Assembly (NCBI GenBank): GCA_047967505.1 | Contig: CM106539.1 | From: Dipteris shenzhenensis | Taxonomy: Eukaryota; Polypodiophyta; Polypodiopsida; Gleicheniales | Length of the DNA stretch: 64,000 nt | Strand: one strand, 5' to 3' | In this document: piece by piece, positions 32,098-43,560 of the stretch | Numbering within the stretch: the stretch's first letter is position 1 | Layout: each line of letters opens with the position of its first letter | The notes under the pieces: generated by a model | Seen by the model: only the letters and a program-made list of their open reading frames with translations | The model's database searches: none | What the model was told of the DNA's origin: nothing | Program-made: the position numbers and the translations under genes

Positions 32098-32583
32098 CAC
32101 AGACACAAAAAAGAATGAAAGTAGGGAGTATGAGAGGCATGGTAGATTCAAACAAAAGAGGAACATAGACAACAAGCTCAAACTCCAAGATAGAAAGAGA
32201 AAATACAAGCATGTATAGAATAACTCATCTAGATGTTGTTGCAAAATGTCTCATGCCAATAGCAGGCACGGTTCACTTAATGATAGTTTCTTGGAGGCCA
32301 AAACATGAAGTTGAAGATTGAATGAAAGTAGGGAGTATGAGAGACATGGTAGATTCAAACACAGACACAGAAAAGAATGAAAGTAGGGAGTATGAGAGGC
32401 ATGGTAGATTCAAACAAAAGAGGAACATAGACAACAAGCTCAAACTCCAAGATAGAAAGAGAAAATACAAGCATGTACAGAATAACTCATCTAGATGTTG
32501 TTGCAAAATGTCTCATGCCAATAGTAGGCACGGTTCACTTAATGATAGTTTCTTGGAGGCCAAAACATGAAGTTGAAGATTGA
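32098..32583. repeat. 262-bp tandem duplication, very similar copies
   Basis: The block starting CACAGACAC at 32098 recurs at 32360. The copies run to AAGTTGAAGATTGAA and differ at only a handful of positions. A short third partial copy (GAATGAAAGTAGGGAG) lies between them at 32320. The high identity marks a recent event compared with other repeats here. Confidence 0.85.
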
Positions 32584-34339
32584 ACAAGGAATTATCACAA
32601 ACATTACCATAATTTTAATCATAATGGTTAGTTTTAGGAAAGACACATCTTTCCTAGCACTGTAAATTCTAAAATTATTTTTTCAAGGCAAAGGACCTCT
32701 AGCTTCCTAATAAGTTGATCAGAATTACAAAAGGTGAGGAGATGTTCTAGTCCAAGATAGGTCAACCAAGATAGGTCAAAACATTGTTTGGTGAAATGAC
32801 TTTGTCATATGCTAATGCAAAAATTCTAAATTGAAAGACTTTTGCAGTTTGCAAAATAGTTTTTTCCCAAGACTAAAATTTGCTCTACCATTGTAAATCC
32901 TTATCTTAATGCAAAATTTGGTGAGAGAACGAATCATGTGTACCTACAGATAGCATAGTACGATTAGAGCTTGTTATCAAGGACTCAAAGTTAGGAGGAT
33001 AGGGAATTGGCTAGATCTATTATTAAATGTTGCAAAGGCACCCAAGCCAAGAGTCTAGGATTGTAGTTGTGATGATTTCAAGTTTAGTCTCCCTGTGTAC
33101 TCAATGTCCGCAATGTCCAAGGTGACACAAGACATTGATTTGAACATTGCATTGAATGAAGCAGAGGATGCAATTGAGCTTCCAATCCCTTCATGTTGCA
33201 GTTTGTTGGAAGGACCTGCTTTGTGTCATCAGTCCCAATCTCACATGGAAGAGCATCCTCAATATGAAGGTGAAGTTCCATTTATCAATTTTGTAAATTG
33301 GTTATGAAATTTAATTTGTTTTCCTTTCTTCTTGGCATCTTCAAGTGATTTGTGATTCTTGACGAATTTCATATTGTTTTGCTCTTCAAAAGTAGGGATT
33401 AGGGCTGCACTAACTCATATCTTGTATGGCCTTTTGGTCTTATAGATTTTGGCATCACATATAACAGCTTGAAGATTAAAGTGTAGTACATAATGAGTCA
33501 TCCTTTGGGACGTGGTTCTTCATGTCCTCTTACATTGCATCTTAGCTATCATTCTGCTTTCTCTTTAAGGTGCATTCATAGTAGAGCATTGACATAGTGT
33601 GTCAAATGAGACCTGTTGAAGGACTTGATGGACTAGTTGATAATATGAATAAATTTACTGATTGTTTGGATGCCATCAGTAATCTAACCAGGTTTTGAAG
33701 CATACATTCCTAAAAAAGGAAAGTTACTAGGAGACAAGTGGTGAGCATGTAAATCCTTTAGATCCTTGACACATTCAGTGTTAGCTTTCAATATATGATG
33801 TAAACTTCAACACACCTAAACATAGGAGAGGGAGCTTCGGCAATGGGCTGAACATATACAGGTGGAATATAAGGTGGATCATGATCAGTAACACACTATT
33901 TGAAAATTTTAGACTTTTTATCTTAGTTTGGAATTTTTTTTAATAGCATATCCCCTCCACTCAACATCACTTGGTGAACTCTAAAATTGGTTTTTTTGGA
34001 GCACTAAATGGGTCACTTCTACACAAATATAGCCTAATAGAGTTGAAAAATCCTTAGTCATGAGTGGTGACCTCCACTCCGTATATCATGATTGTGGGTA
34101 AATTTGCAACAAAAAGGGTCACCTTCACACAAATATGACCTAATATGATATGATATGATAGTGAAAATATGGCAACATATGGTAAGAGTTTGTTGAATTC
34201 AACAATAGGTGGTGTATAAATACACCATTGGTTTGGAAGAACAAGGCATACAATACATTATCTTATGCATTTAAATCTTGTTTAGAGTCATTAGATTCTT
34301 GTACTGCATTTGCACCTGATGGGTCAAGTCTAACCAATT
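32584..34339. other. Anonymous AT-rich region
   Basis: No supported gene. A 70-codon frame at 33095-33307 (+) contains DIDLNIALNEAEDAIELP but no recognisable domain. Nothing else is seen. Confidence 0.35.
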
Positions 34340-36165
34340 GATATTTAATATGGATATGGCTAGGATCAGGGATTGTGATACATATTTCAACATCATAGCC
34401 ATGCTTCTTTTAAAAAATTTGAGCCCTTGATTTCCAACAATTAATAATTCTACTCACTTCCACCTCTTTTACGCCCTCTTTATTTGGAACCCATTCACGT
34501 TTCTTCTGCAAGCAACCCTCATAGAGTTGCTTTATTGTATATCTTTTTGGAACCCATTCACATTTCTTCTACAAGCAACCCTCATAGAGTTGCTTTATTG
34601 TATATATATTTTTTGGAAGACTTTTCAATGGCTTTGGTTCATACCATAAAGCTATGAACATTGTGGGAATCCCATTGTCATCCCTTACTATCTTACCAAC
34701 CTTTGCCACCCAACTCTAAATCTGGATTAGATGCCCAAACTGCAACAAACAAACCGTCTTTAATATCATTAGATGGTATGAACTCTGGTAAGGGTTTGTC
34801 ACTCTTCCTACTATAATATCTTAAAGGTAAAAGGCATTGCTCTGTTTCTTCCACATCTGTCTCTTTATTTCTATCCAATCTAGATCCTGGTGACTTAGCT
34901 CTTTTTGGCAAAAAAGACTCGGAGTATTCAATTCTTATTAAGTTTTCTTATTTCTTTAAAGATACAAATGCCTCAGTTGACTTGATTATCTCCAAATTTT
35001 TAGTTGACTGCTTAGGAGATTTTTTTATCATACTTTCAAGATGTTTAGTAAAGGCTTCCAAGCCTTTCATTTCATCTATGTCAAGTGCTTTGTTCTTTAT
35101 GAGAACAAATCTAGTTTCCTCCAATGGAATTATTCGTTGTGTAATAAAGCATTTAGCTCACTTCATAAATTATCTCTAGCGAGCGACTGAGTAGTGCTTC
35201 CATTGCATCATTGGAGTATTATTGCGCAAGCTAAACTGAAAGTAGTGTGGATTTGTGTGTCCTGTTAGTGCATCATCTCCTTGTTTTAAATATGATTCTA
35301 TGAATGCTCTCCAATCTACCATCCTCTTTAAAATTGCCAATTCTAATTCTTCTTTTTGCAAACCTTCAAAAAATTTTCCAATACAAAATAGCATATCATC
35401 CATTGTTAGAACATCCCTTGACTTAAACTCACCAGAGATAACACTAAATATTTGATCTATGTCTTCATATGTATGATTGACAAAAAGAAAACCAACTTTC
35501 ACTTCTTCAAATATTTTCAAACCAACCAGCATAAGGCATAAACCAAATATATATCTATTCTTGTTTTCTCTCTAGCAATTATCAGCTTGTATATGCAAGG
35601 TGCAAGATAAACAAACACATGAATCTCTAACCTTTCATATTGATTTCATGTGATGGATGTTTCCAATTAGTTGCTATTGCTTTTGTGATAACTATCAATT
35701 CATACATCACAAAAGAGTGGTACTAATACCCCACAAGTGCGTTTTTAATCCACATTTACCCCTTAATGGCAATGTAGTACTTTTGTACCTTGGCAAAGTT
35801 GTTGTATTGTGGTCATGCCATCAATGGTGATGCACATGGACTTATCAACATGTGAAATAGCTTCCTCTCTCCATGAAGGATACAATGTTCTAGCATCCAG
35901 CACATGATGTAAATGGATCATTCACGGCTTTATGTATTTTTCTTGCCGTTGCTCACATCTACTATGTTGGATGGCATTTTTAAATTCATCACATGTCTTA
36001 CATTTTGACATCTTTTTCTTTGATGTTGTCTTAATATGGCAAAATTGTCCATGCCAGATTTTATATAAGGAGGACCTTGAAATCATGTTCTCATCTCTAT
36101 CTTGTAAAGTATTATTCGCATTTTCTAGGACAACCTTCTTTGTCATTCCCAAAGGAACATAGTGT
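34340..36165 (-). pseudogene. Decayed gene resembling DUF7869-type proteins
   Basis: Reading the minus strand downwards from about 36165, blocks follow in the order I know from this family. First SRSSLYKIWHGQFCHIK with MSKCKTCDEFKNAI (36080-35950), a WK..PHVK and C-x2-C type segment. Then SHVDKSMCITIDGM (about 35850), then DNC, a stop and RENKNRYIFGLCLML (35600-35520). Then EEVKVGFLFVNHTYEDIDQI (35510-35440), corresponding to a GHTHEDIDQ-like motif. Then LPEFIPSNDIKDGLFVAVW (about 34800), VGKIVRDDNGIPTMFIALWY and LYEGCLQKKREWVP. Stops and one frameshift near 34700 break it. Such genes are multicopy and probably transposon-related; the biochemical role is uncertain. Confidence 0.55.
34486..34612 (-). 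repeat. 63-bp tandem duplication inside the DUF7869-like remnant
   Basis: GGAACCCATTCAC at 34486 recurs at 34549. The unit encodes 21 codons (LYEGCLQKKREWVP region) and keeps the frame, so the duplication may predate the decay. Confidence 0.75.
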
Positions 36166-36890
36166 TGGCATTACACACTTCCATCTAGTAATTTTTGGTG
36201 AAGATGAGGCTGTGGCAACTCATGGTCTACAAGGACTTGCTTTAATATCGCAACTAGCTTTATAGTGCTTCCATTGCATTTACGCTTGTAGGAATTTCCA
36301 TAAGTTATATGAATCACTTTATCTTTCACCTTTGCCTAAATTGTCCTATATGTGCCATGTTATAGTCTACTTAACAATCGATATCCTTTATTGCAAATGG
36401 CTCTTCAACCATGGGTTTCAACCTAGGTTTATAGAGACTTCATCTTAAATCATGATCACCTTGATGAAGAAAGCAAGCATACTCTTAAAGAAGATGGTTA
36501 TGTCTATTAGGCCCAGTCTTACTCTAAATACCAAGACGTATGGCTGCACAATTATCTTTTCTAAATTTTCTAATGCAAAATTTCTTGCAAGAAACTCACA
36601 TAAGATTCCTTTCCATATTGTCCTCCTATAACATCACATGTCTCTTGGGTTCTAGAATTGGTACCATGATTCATCACCTCTTCACCCTCACATACTTTCT
36701 TTTTGTGAAGTGTCTTACATTTTCCAATCATAAGACCATTACCCATTAGATCCATTTCTCTTGAATCTTCATCTCTAAACTCAAATGTTGAGTGGTTTGG
36801 CAAATTTGATGCTTTATAATATCTTGGAAAGGGCAATCTGGTAGACAAGTTTACTGAATCTGTGAATCTGTTGCCAATGCCTATTAAATT
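36166..36890. other. Region upstream of the DUF7869-like remnant
   Basis: Possible N-terminal part of the same minus-strand gene. A 92-codon frame at 36570-36848 reads FPRYYKASNLPNHSTFEFRD and GGQYGKESYVSFLQEILH. I cannot place it in a family. Confidence 0.25.
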
Positions 36891-36899
36891 ATGTGGTTG

Positions 36900-37535
36900 A
36901 TGACAAAATATGAAGAGGGGAGAGGAGAAGAGTGGAGATGAGGAGAGAGGGCATAGCTAGAGAGCACATCACAAATAACTAAATGTACACTAGATTTAGT
37001 TAAAAATGTAGAATATATACAAACCCATTTAGGGTTAAGGTTAGGGAATCTAACCCTTTCCTTTATAGCACTCTATTGGGTTAGTGCTATGCACATATGA
37101 TCACATGATGGTGCTATGCACATATGATAACATGATGTTGAGCGTGATCTCTCAACACCTTCCCTCAAGATCAACATCATGAAGTAGGCCTTCCCTCAAG
37201 ATGATGCTTCTGGGGAATCAAAGAAGGACTGAACATTACATTCCATCACACCCCTTTAATATGAATGTCCTTCCTCTGCATCAAACCGAGAGCTTGTTGG
37301 TGTTTCTCAAAAAGCTCTTACTGAGTGGTTTGGTAAAGATGCATGCAACATTATCTTTGCTATCACAATGCTGTAGTGTGATGTCACCAAGTAACACTCT
37401 TTCTTTGATGAAGTTCTCTCTGACATCAATGGCATGGTCAGGAAGAAAGGGACACAAGCTGGCAATATTGTGAGCTCTAGTGTGTTGTAGAGGCATGGTC
37501 AGGAACAAAGTGACCAAAGTGGCCAAAGATGGCAA
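36900..37535 (-). mobile_element. 3' end of a minus-strand copia element (RNase H end, polypurine tract, LTR)
   Basis: The frame 37535-37281 ends with DVRENFIKERVLLGDITLQH and KDNVACIFTKPLSK, the standard C-terminus of copia RNase H. Downstream on the same strand, CTTGAGGGAAGG is a polypurine tract directly before TGTTGAGAGATCACGC (LTR start at 37157, reading to lower coordinates). The LTR contains a TATATA box near 37015 and probably ends near 36900. The 5' part of the element is absent. Confidence 0.7.
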
Positions 37536-37621
37536 TATTGTGAGCTCTAGTGTGTTCTAGAGGCATGGTCAGGAAGAAAGTGATAGAAGTTGACAATATT
37601 GTGAGCTCTAGTGTGTTCTAG
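37429..37621. repeat. Three tandem copies of a 62-70-bp unit
   Basis: Units run from GGCATGGTCAGGAA to GTGAGCTCTAGTGTGTT at about 37429, 37491 and 37561. They overlap the coding end of the copia remnant, so the duplication arose after, or as part of, its decay. Confidence 0.8.
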
Positions 37622-39116
37622 AAAATGAAAAATGCATTGGATGACTTGAACTTATAGTTTTACTAACTAGATAGTCATGGAAGGTTTTGCCAAGGGTCCA
37701 CATAAGCTTCCCAAGAGGAAGGATGTATTTCTTAGACTTATCTTCTTTACAAGATCCTATTTTAACATAGGAGTGGGAAGTAGTGGAATCTTTGATATAA
37801 CTGACAATGGACTATCTATAAGTTATGTGTAGGAATACCTTTTAGTCATGGAAAACGAAATGTATAGTCCTTCAAATTTACTTGAAATGGTGAAATAGCA
37901 GGCAAGAATCTAGAAAAATGCATGAAAATGTCCATTTTATCCCTCGTGCAACATCAAACAATGTGTTTGACTAGTACAAGCTGTCCATAAATTGTAGGTT
38001 GGGCATTTTGGAATTTGCATAGGTTTTCTTCATGACTTGGAGGACATTAAAGGCATTGATGAATTTTATTTTGATGGTTTTATTGTGTGGTTTTGTGTCC
38101 AAAATTTTTAGGTAATATGTATAAAGTTTTCATGCCTAAATTTTTCATGTCTCAGTTTATACCTATTTGCCTTGCTTGCATCATTAAAGGAGACAATGCC
38201 ATGATGGTAAGCATCCTATGTATTGATTTATATTTTATAATCTTTTAATATAAAGTGCTTTGTTGGGTCTACTAATGTAATGGTTGTTGAATTGATGGAG
38301 GAGGCATTTGAGATCACTCATTGGTGCACTATATTAGCCGAGCAAGAGGATACGTTGTGCTCTTCCATATCCAATTTTTAGAATGGCCTACTTAACTACT
38401 GAAGTGCATCAAAGTATTGACAGCTTGATCATTGTGATCCACATCACATGGCTTCCCCTATTGCATTGTATCGCATTGGCAATGGTGTAAAAAACTTTGT
38501 GCCTGGCTACCTTGAGAGGAGAGACTTCATGGTATTAGTATTAGGATCTTACTTGGGGATCTTTTTTCTATGTATTAGAGGTAGCAAAGAGGAGGTACAG
38601 GCTATGAAGAGTCTTTGTATTTGAATGGAGAGATTATAATACAAAAATGTACATTTTATCACATTCTCTTCCTTGCAAGATACCATGTCATAAGCAATAA
38701 TTTTGATTCAGTCATGGTTGAAATTTTGAATGTGTTGTTAATTCAATATAAGGTAATGTCGCTTTGAATTGTAGAGTATTGAATACACCACCTCCAAGTT
38801 TGTTGTGTAGAGAGGCGAACCTTTTAGATGCAAACTTGTAACTAATTTTTGAAGGTCTTCTACATTGAATTTGAACATTCGGGTTAAATTAGGGTCGTAG
38901 ACCATATTTTTCCAGTCAAATATCATAGAGCTTCTCATGCTCTCGATTTTAAACTAAAAAATTTTACAATCGGAGTTATAGCACAACAGTTATAGATATT
39001 TTACTATTCTCTTCATATTCCATGCAATTAAGTTCTATTACTTGTATATATATTCTTGTAAAATTAATTTAGGCTTTATGAATATTCCAAGTCAAAATAA
39101 TACTCTCGACCAAGTG
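37622..39116. other. Anonymous AT-rich region
   Basis: No recognised gene. A minus-strand frame at 38738-38938 has no known motif. Confidence 0.35.
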
Positions 39117-39402
39117 ACCATTTTTGGCAAATGTAAGAGGAATTTGACCACGACGCAGAAGGCAAAATTGGTCAGGACATCATGGGGTGTCCAAAAATGC
39201 AGAAACATGCCACGACACGAATTTATCCATCTGGACACCCTCTAGATGGCCAAATTCGCACCGTGGTAGGTTTGTGCATTTTGGCACACCCCATGATGTC
39301 TTGACCAACTTTGCCTTCTGCGCTGTCATCAAATTCCTCCTTAATTTGCCAAAAATGGACATCAAAATGGCCGAAGTTGTCAAGCTCCTTCATCTACCCC
39401 TT
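39117..39402. mobile_element. Foldback/hairpin element, copy 1
   Basis: An imperfect palindrome with arms of about 115 bp. The left arm (TTTTTGGCAAATGTAAGAGG onwards) pairs with the right arm ending GCCAAAAATGGAC at 39360. The centre is CCATCT...AGATGG at 39227-39249. Both strands have open frames that mirror each other, which is a by-product of the palindrome. The right tail (to 39402 and beyond) matches the tail of copy 2; the matching left outer arm is missing. Confidence 0.8.
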
Positions 39403-39951
39403 CAAAATCTATATTTCTTCATATGAAATCATGAAGTGCATCAATCATTTACAAGGTGATATAGTAGCCAACCTAGAAATTAAAATAAAAGATACATGGA
39501 CATAACCAACCTCCATGACTAAGAAAACATAGAAAATGAAAATTTTAGATTCCTCTTCAAAATATATATTTTCTCATGTAATGCATCAAATTATTTCAAG
39601 GTGATTTAGTGATATGAAATAAAATATCTCATTGACATAGCCAACCTAAAACGTGGCTCTAAAGGAAAGACAAACAAAGAAAATGAAAATTTACAAGGTG
39701 ATGTAGTGGAAGATCAAAGTCTTCCAGATTAAATAGAAAATTACATTGACATAGCCAACCTACAAGGTTCCTCTAAAGCACAGGAAATTATATAATATAT
39801 TGCCTAAGGGTCTTACCAGAGCTGTGCTACAAGGCACATAAGTTGTCATATTGACCAACTGTCATTTGCTAAGTTACTTTGTAAATATTTTCTTTTCCAT
39901 GTTTATCTATGTTGAAGTTGATGCATCTATAAAGACACATGGACTTTAATC
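39403..39951. other. Tail of copy 1 and degenerate tail repeats
   Basis: Sequence with CATCAATCATTTACAAGGTG and related CAAGGTGAT(A/T)TAGTG blocks near 39450, 39597 and 39690, which look like decayed copies of the same element tail. No gene. Confidence 0.4.
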
Positions 39952-40274
39952 AGGTAGATGAAGGAATTTGACAATTTGGGCCATTCCAATGTCCATTTTT
40001 GGCAAATGTTGAAGGAATTTGATTGCGGCACTGAAGACAAAGTTGGTCCGGATGTCATGGGGTGTCCAAAAATGCAAAAACCCACCACGGCGTGAATTTT
40101 GCCATTTGGAGGGTGTCCAAATGGCCAAATTTGTGCCATGGTGGGTTTTGGCATTTTTGGACACCCCATGATGTCTCGACCAACTTTGCCTTCTTCGCAG
40201 TGGTCAAATTCCTCCTACATTTGCCAAAAATTGACATTGAAATGGCCAAAGTTGTCAAATTTCTTCATCTACCC
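39952..40274. mobile_element. Foldback/hairpin element, copy 2
   Basis: Arms of about 150 bp extend from GGTAGATGAAGGAATTTGAC (39953) to its complement ending TTCATCTACC at 40273. The centre is CCATTTGGAgggtgTCCAAATGG (40102-40124). Strong similarity to copy 1 and better-kept arms. No coding capacity is needed to explain the frames on both strands. Confidence 0.85.
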
Positions 40275-40294
40275 CTTCAAAATCTATATTTCTT

Positions 40295-40798
40295 TACTTT
40301 CGGGCCTTTTTGGTTCGATGCCATCAGATAGAGTCCTGTTCGTTGGATGTGGTACCACACCTTCCTTTTACAGATGTACATGCCTCTATGGATACTTTTT
40401 GGGAGATTTTAGCGAGCATGGCATCCTGGCATATCTGGAGAGCCAAATACACAGAGGCTATGGAGGGTACTCAGGTTCATCCCTCGCATACTTTGGCTAG
40501 TATCTAGATAGACACCATACATACTTTGATGGCCGTATGGATGAGTATACAAGGAGACTCCCGTGCAGCCTCAGCTAGGAGGGCTTCTTTCTTCAGGGAA
40601 TGGAAGGATTCTCCTTTCTTCTCTGAGACTCCTATAGGGTTGAGGTGGCACTTTTAGCCTCAGCCTTGGTTGTTTTCCACCTCACTTTGAGGGGGTTTTA
40701 TTTATCCTCATGATTTCATGATGTTGTATTTCCGCTCCAGAGCTTGCTCTAGCGAGTTTCTTTCTTACTTAATGGAAGTCTCTTTTTTGAAAAAAGAA
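40295..40798 (+). mobile_element. 5'-truncated LINE 3' end with target duplication
   Basis: The fragment reads WHIWRAKYTEAMEGTQVHPS HTLASI and SIQGDSRAASARRASFFREW, the kind of C-terminal tail seen in plant LINE ORF2 proteins. It then has a 3' UTR and an A-rich end (TTTTTTGAAAAAAGAAAA). The 15-bp sequence AAATCTATATTTCTT occurs on both sides (40280-40294 and 40799-40813). Copy 1 of the hairpin family has the uninterrupted site at about 39403-39420. Confidence 0.75.
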
Positions 40799-40813
40799 AA
40801 ATCTATATTTCTT

Positions 40814-42169
40814 CGTAGAAAATCATAAAATGCATCAATCCTTTACAAGGTGATGTAAGAAAATCTCAAATTTTGGTTTTTAAACACTCCATCTAATCAA
40901 TGTGGTGCCATGGTCAAATCCCTTCTACATATGTATTGGAATGGCCAAACTTGTCAAACAACATTTTATTAAAATGTAAGTTACATCAAAATGTGACATA
41001 ACGTTTGTGTGCAAGCTGATATAAAAAAAGATGCAATATTAAAAACAACAGATAATTAAAATAGACATAACAAAAGATTCACCATTTGGCCATAGATACA
41101 TGAAAAATTTTTGCTTTAGATAGAAAAATATTATTAGAAATAGGTGTTTGTATTTCAAATTATATTTACAAAGAGTCTTCATAGCCTGTTTCTCTTCTTC
41201 TTCAACTCTAATACACCAATAATAGGGTCTTTGAATCCTCGACTAAGTCCTTAGAAAGATCACTATGCTATTTGGAATCTCACATTCAACTCATAAGTTC
41301 TTATAATCTCATGTACAACACATTGGAATGGATCATGTAGGTTGCCTTGGGTCAATACCGTCAATTCTCCATGCCTTCTTGTTCCAAATGGATAGATTCT
41401 CCATTCTTGCTTGCAACTGCTAAACACGAAGAAACGTCATTTTAGAAATTTAAATTTAAATAGATGTAATGCATCATGTGAATTCTTCTTCTTCAATAAA
41501 CTTTTGAGCTTCAAGACTTACATTAGCAACATCACAAGCTCCAGCCATCTCCTTTGCATCACCATTCCCTTCAAGTCCTGCATCATCTCCAAAACAACTT
41601 GCTCATGCATGACTTTGTGTCTTTCGATATGAAGAGTCCATATCATCCATGCCCACCATTCTTATATCATCCTCCATGAAGTTCCTGAAAGAACAACTAA
41701 GGGAACCTTAGCAAAAGCAATGCAACACTGTGGATAATCCAAAGTAAGAGATTACATTGAAACACTACGAAATTAACATTTTATTTCATATTATCCTCTT
41801 TAGCACACCTACTAAGGTTTAAGATGCTTCTTTTCTTGAAAAAACAATCATGGATCACATATTGAGCTTGCAACTATACGGTCACATGGTAACCTGGGAG
41901 ATCTCCTCAAATGGTGCCATCAATAGTTGCAGAGTTTATAGAGACTGTGATAGGCCATGATGGAAGGTAGGTGATGTTTGAGGAGGGATGAGAAGGACCA
42001 TGAATGATTAGAGGGAGGAGAAGCAAGCGGAGGACTAGGTGTGAGTATGAGGGCAGACAAATATGCATGAGTAGGAGGAGTAGAAGCAACAGGAGCAGGC
42101 GTGAGCATGAGGCAAGTGGAGCTTGCATGAGTAGGATGAAGGAGGAGTAGGCATGAGCATGAGGGAAGA
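40814..42169. other. Anonymous region
   Basis: Continuation of the hairpin-element tail to about 40860, then AT-rich DNA without a recognised gene. From about 41950 the sequence grades into the GGA-rich tract. Confidence 0.35.
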
Positions 42170-42560
42170 TGAGAATGGATGAGAAAGAGGGAGGAGGAGG
42201 AGGAGGAAAAAGTAGCAGGGGGGGAGGAGTAGGACGCATGTGGGAGGAGGGAGGAGGAGGAGGAAAAAGTAGCAGGGGGGGAGGAGGAGGATGCATGTGG
42301 GAAGAGGGAGGAGGAGGAGGGGGGGAGGGAGGAGGGAGGCAGGGGGAGGGAGGAGGAGGAGGAGGAGAAGGAGGAATGGGACATGTGGAAGAGGAGGAAG
42401 GAGGGGGGAGACAAGGAGGAGGATGGGGGGAGGAGGAGGGAATTCAAATTCGAAATTCAAAATTCAAAAGTTTGACTTTGGAGGATGGGGGGAGGAGGGA
42501 GAGAGAGGGAATTCAAATTCGAAATTCAAAATTTTGACTTTGGGAAAAGTGCCCCCTCCT
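42170..42560 (+). repeat. GGA-rich polypurine tract with a duplicated block
   Basis: GGAGGAGG-type low-complexity DNA (42170-42440) is followed by two copies of a block GAATTCAAATTCGAAATTCA...TTTGACTTTGG (about 42437 and 42508). Frames on either strand are compositional artefacts. Confidence 0.85.
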
Positions 42561-42747
42561 TGGTGTAAGAGGTGGCCCCCTCCTAGGTGTAAGAGGTGGG
42601 ATCAACTAGGCTTAACCCACCTAGGTAGGGGAGGTTAGGACTCCCTTGGAGCCCACAAGAGGACTTGCATTAGGCCTAATGCATTTCTTAACCCATTCCT
42701 TATGAGGCCCTTTTGAGACCCCAATTCTACCCTAATGATTGTCTTTG

Positions 42748-43104
42748 AATGCCGTGACTTCTGCATCATGTATTCACCTCCTCTGTCTGATCTCATGACT
42801 TTGATCTTTATGCCTATCTAGTTTTCTACCATGGCTTTGAATTCTTGAAATTTGGAAAAGACTTCAGATTTATCTTTTAAAAAGTAGACCCAACAATATA
42901 TGTTGTAGTCGTCAATGAAAGTCAAGTAGTAAAGTGAACCATTGATGCTGTGGGTCTAGGCATAACCCCATACATCTGTGTGTAATAAATCAAGAATACC
43001 TCTCAAGCACGAGAGGTGCTTCTGCCAAAGTTCATTTGCTTTTGTTTGTCGAAGCAGCATGCTTCGTAAAATTTTCCAAGAAACCGTAGCTTAGGAATCC
43101 CAAT
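42748..43104 (-). pseudogene. Copia pre-integrase/integrase fragment fused to another element's RNase H
   Basis: Downstream of the junction at about 43104 the minus strand reads IPKLRFLGKFYEACCFDKQ, KQMNFGRSTSRA (zinc-binding pre-integrase end), LDLLHTDVWGYA, then [16 protein letters not shown] and VMRSDRGGEYM, the first two catalytic Asp contexts of copia integrase. Two TAG codons sit at likely Gln sites. Similarity ends near 42748, before the catalytic Glu. It belongs to a different copia family from the element upstream. Confidence 0.8.
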
Positions 43105-43560
43105 TACACCCATGTCCCCCCAAATCCTCCTCAACCACACTGCCTCACAAGAAGCAAAGCATGCTGATTTGTACTCGGTCTCGGTAGAAGAAAGAGTAAC
43201 TGTGGGTTGCTTCTTGCTGACCCATGACACAACTCCAGATCCAAGTGAGAAATAGTACCCTGTCACCGATCTCCTGCTGTCCACGTCTCCTGCCCAATCC
43301 GAGTCACAGAATCTGGTCAAGACGTTGCCCTTGGTATAGGTGATGCCATAATCAAGTGTGCCTTTGATGTATTTCAACACCTGCATCCCTGCCCTCCAAT
43401 GGTTCTCCTGGGGCTTATTGGAAAACCTGCTTAGTACACCAGTCGCAAAACTGATGTCCGATCGTGTGTTGCATAGGTAAATCAAGCAACCCACAAGCCT
43501 TCTGTACTTCGCTTCGTCCACCAGTGGTGATGAATCCTTGTTTGAGAGCTTCCGTCAACC
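43104..43560 (-). pseudogene. Copia RNase H
   Basis: The frame opening at 43521 gives YRRLVGCLIYLCNTRSDISF, FCDSDWAGDVDSRRSVTGYY and LSSTETEYKSACFASCEAVW, the core of copia RNase H with the Asp of DSDWAG and the Glu of ETEYK. It stops being RNase H at GDMGV (about codon 139) and continues in frame as pre-integrase of another element. Confidence 0.88.

Noticed and set aside
39180-40331. Conserved small proteins on both strands in the hairpin region
   Set aside because: The similar frames on opposite strands are the two arms of a palindrome; nothing else supports coding.
42035-42638. Proline- or glycine-rich proteins on both strands
   Set aside because: Compositional artefact of the GGA-rich tract.
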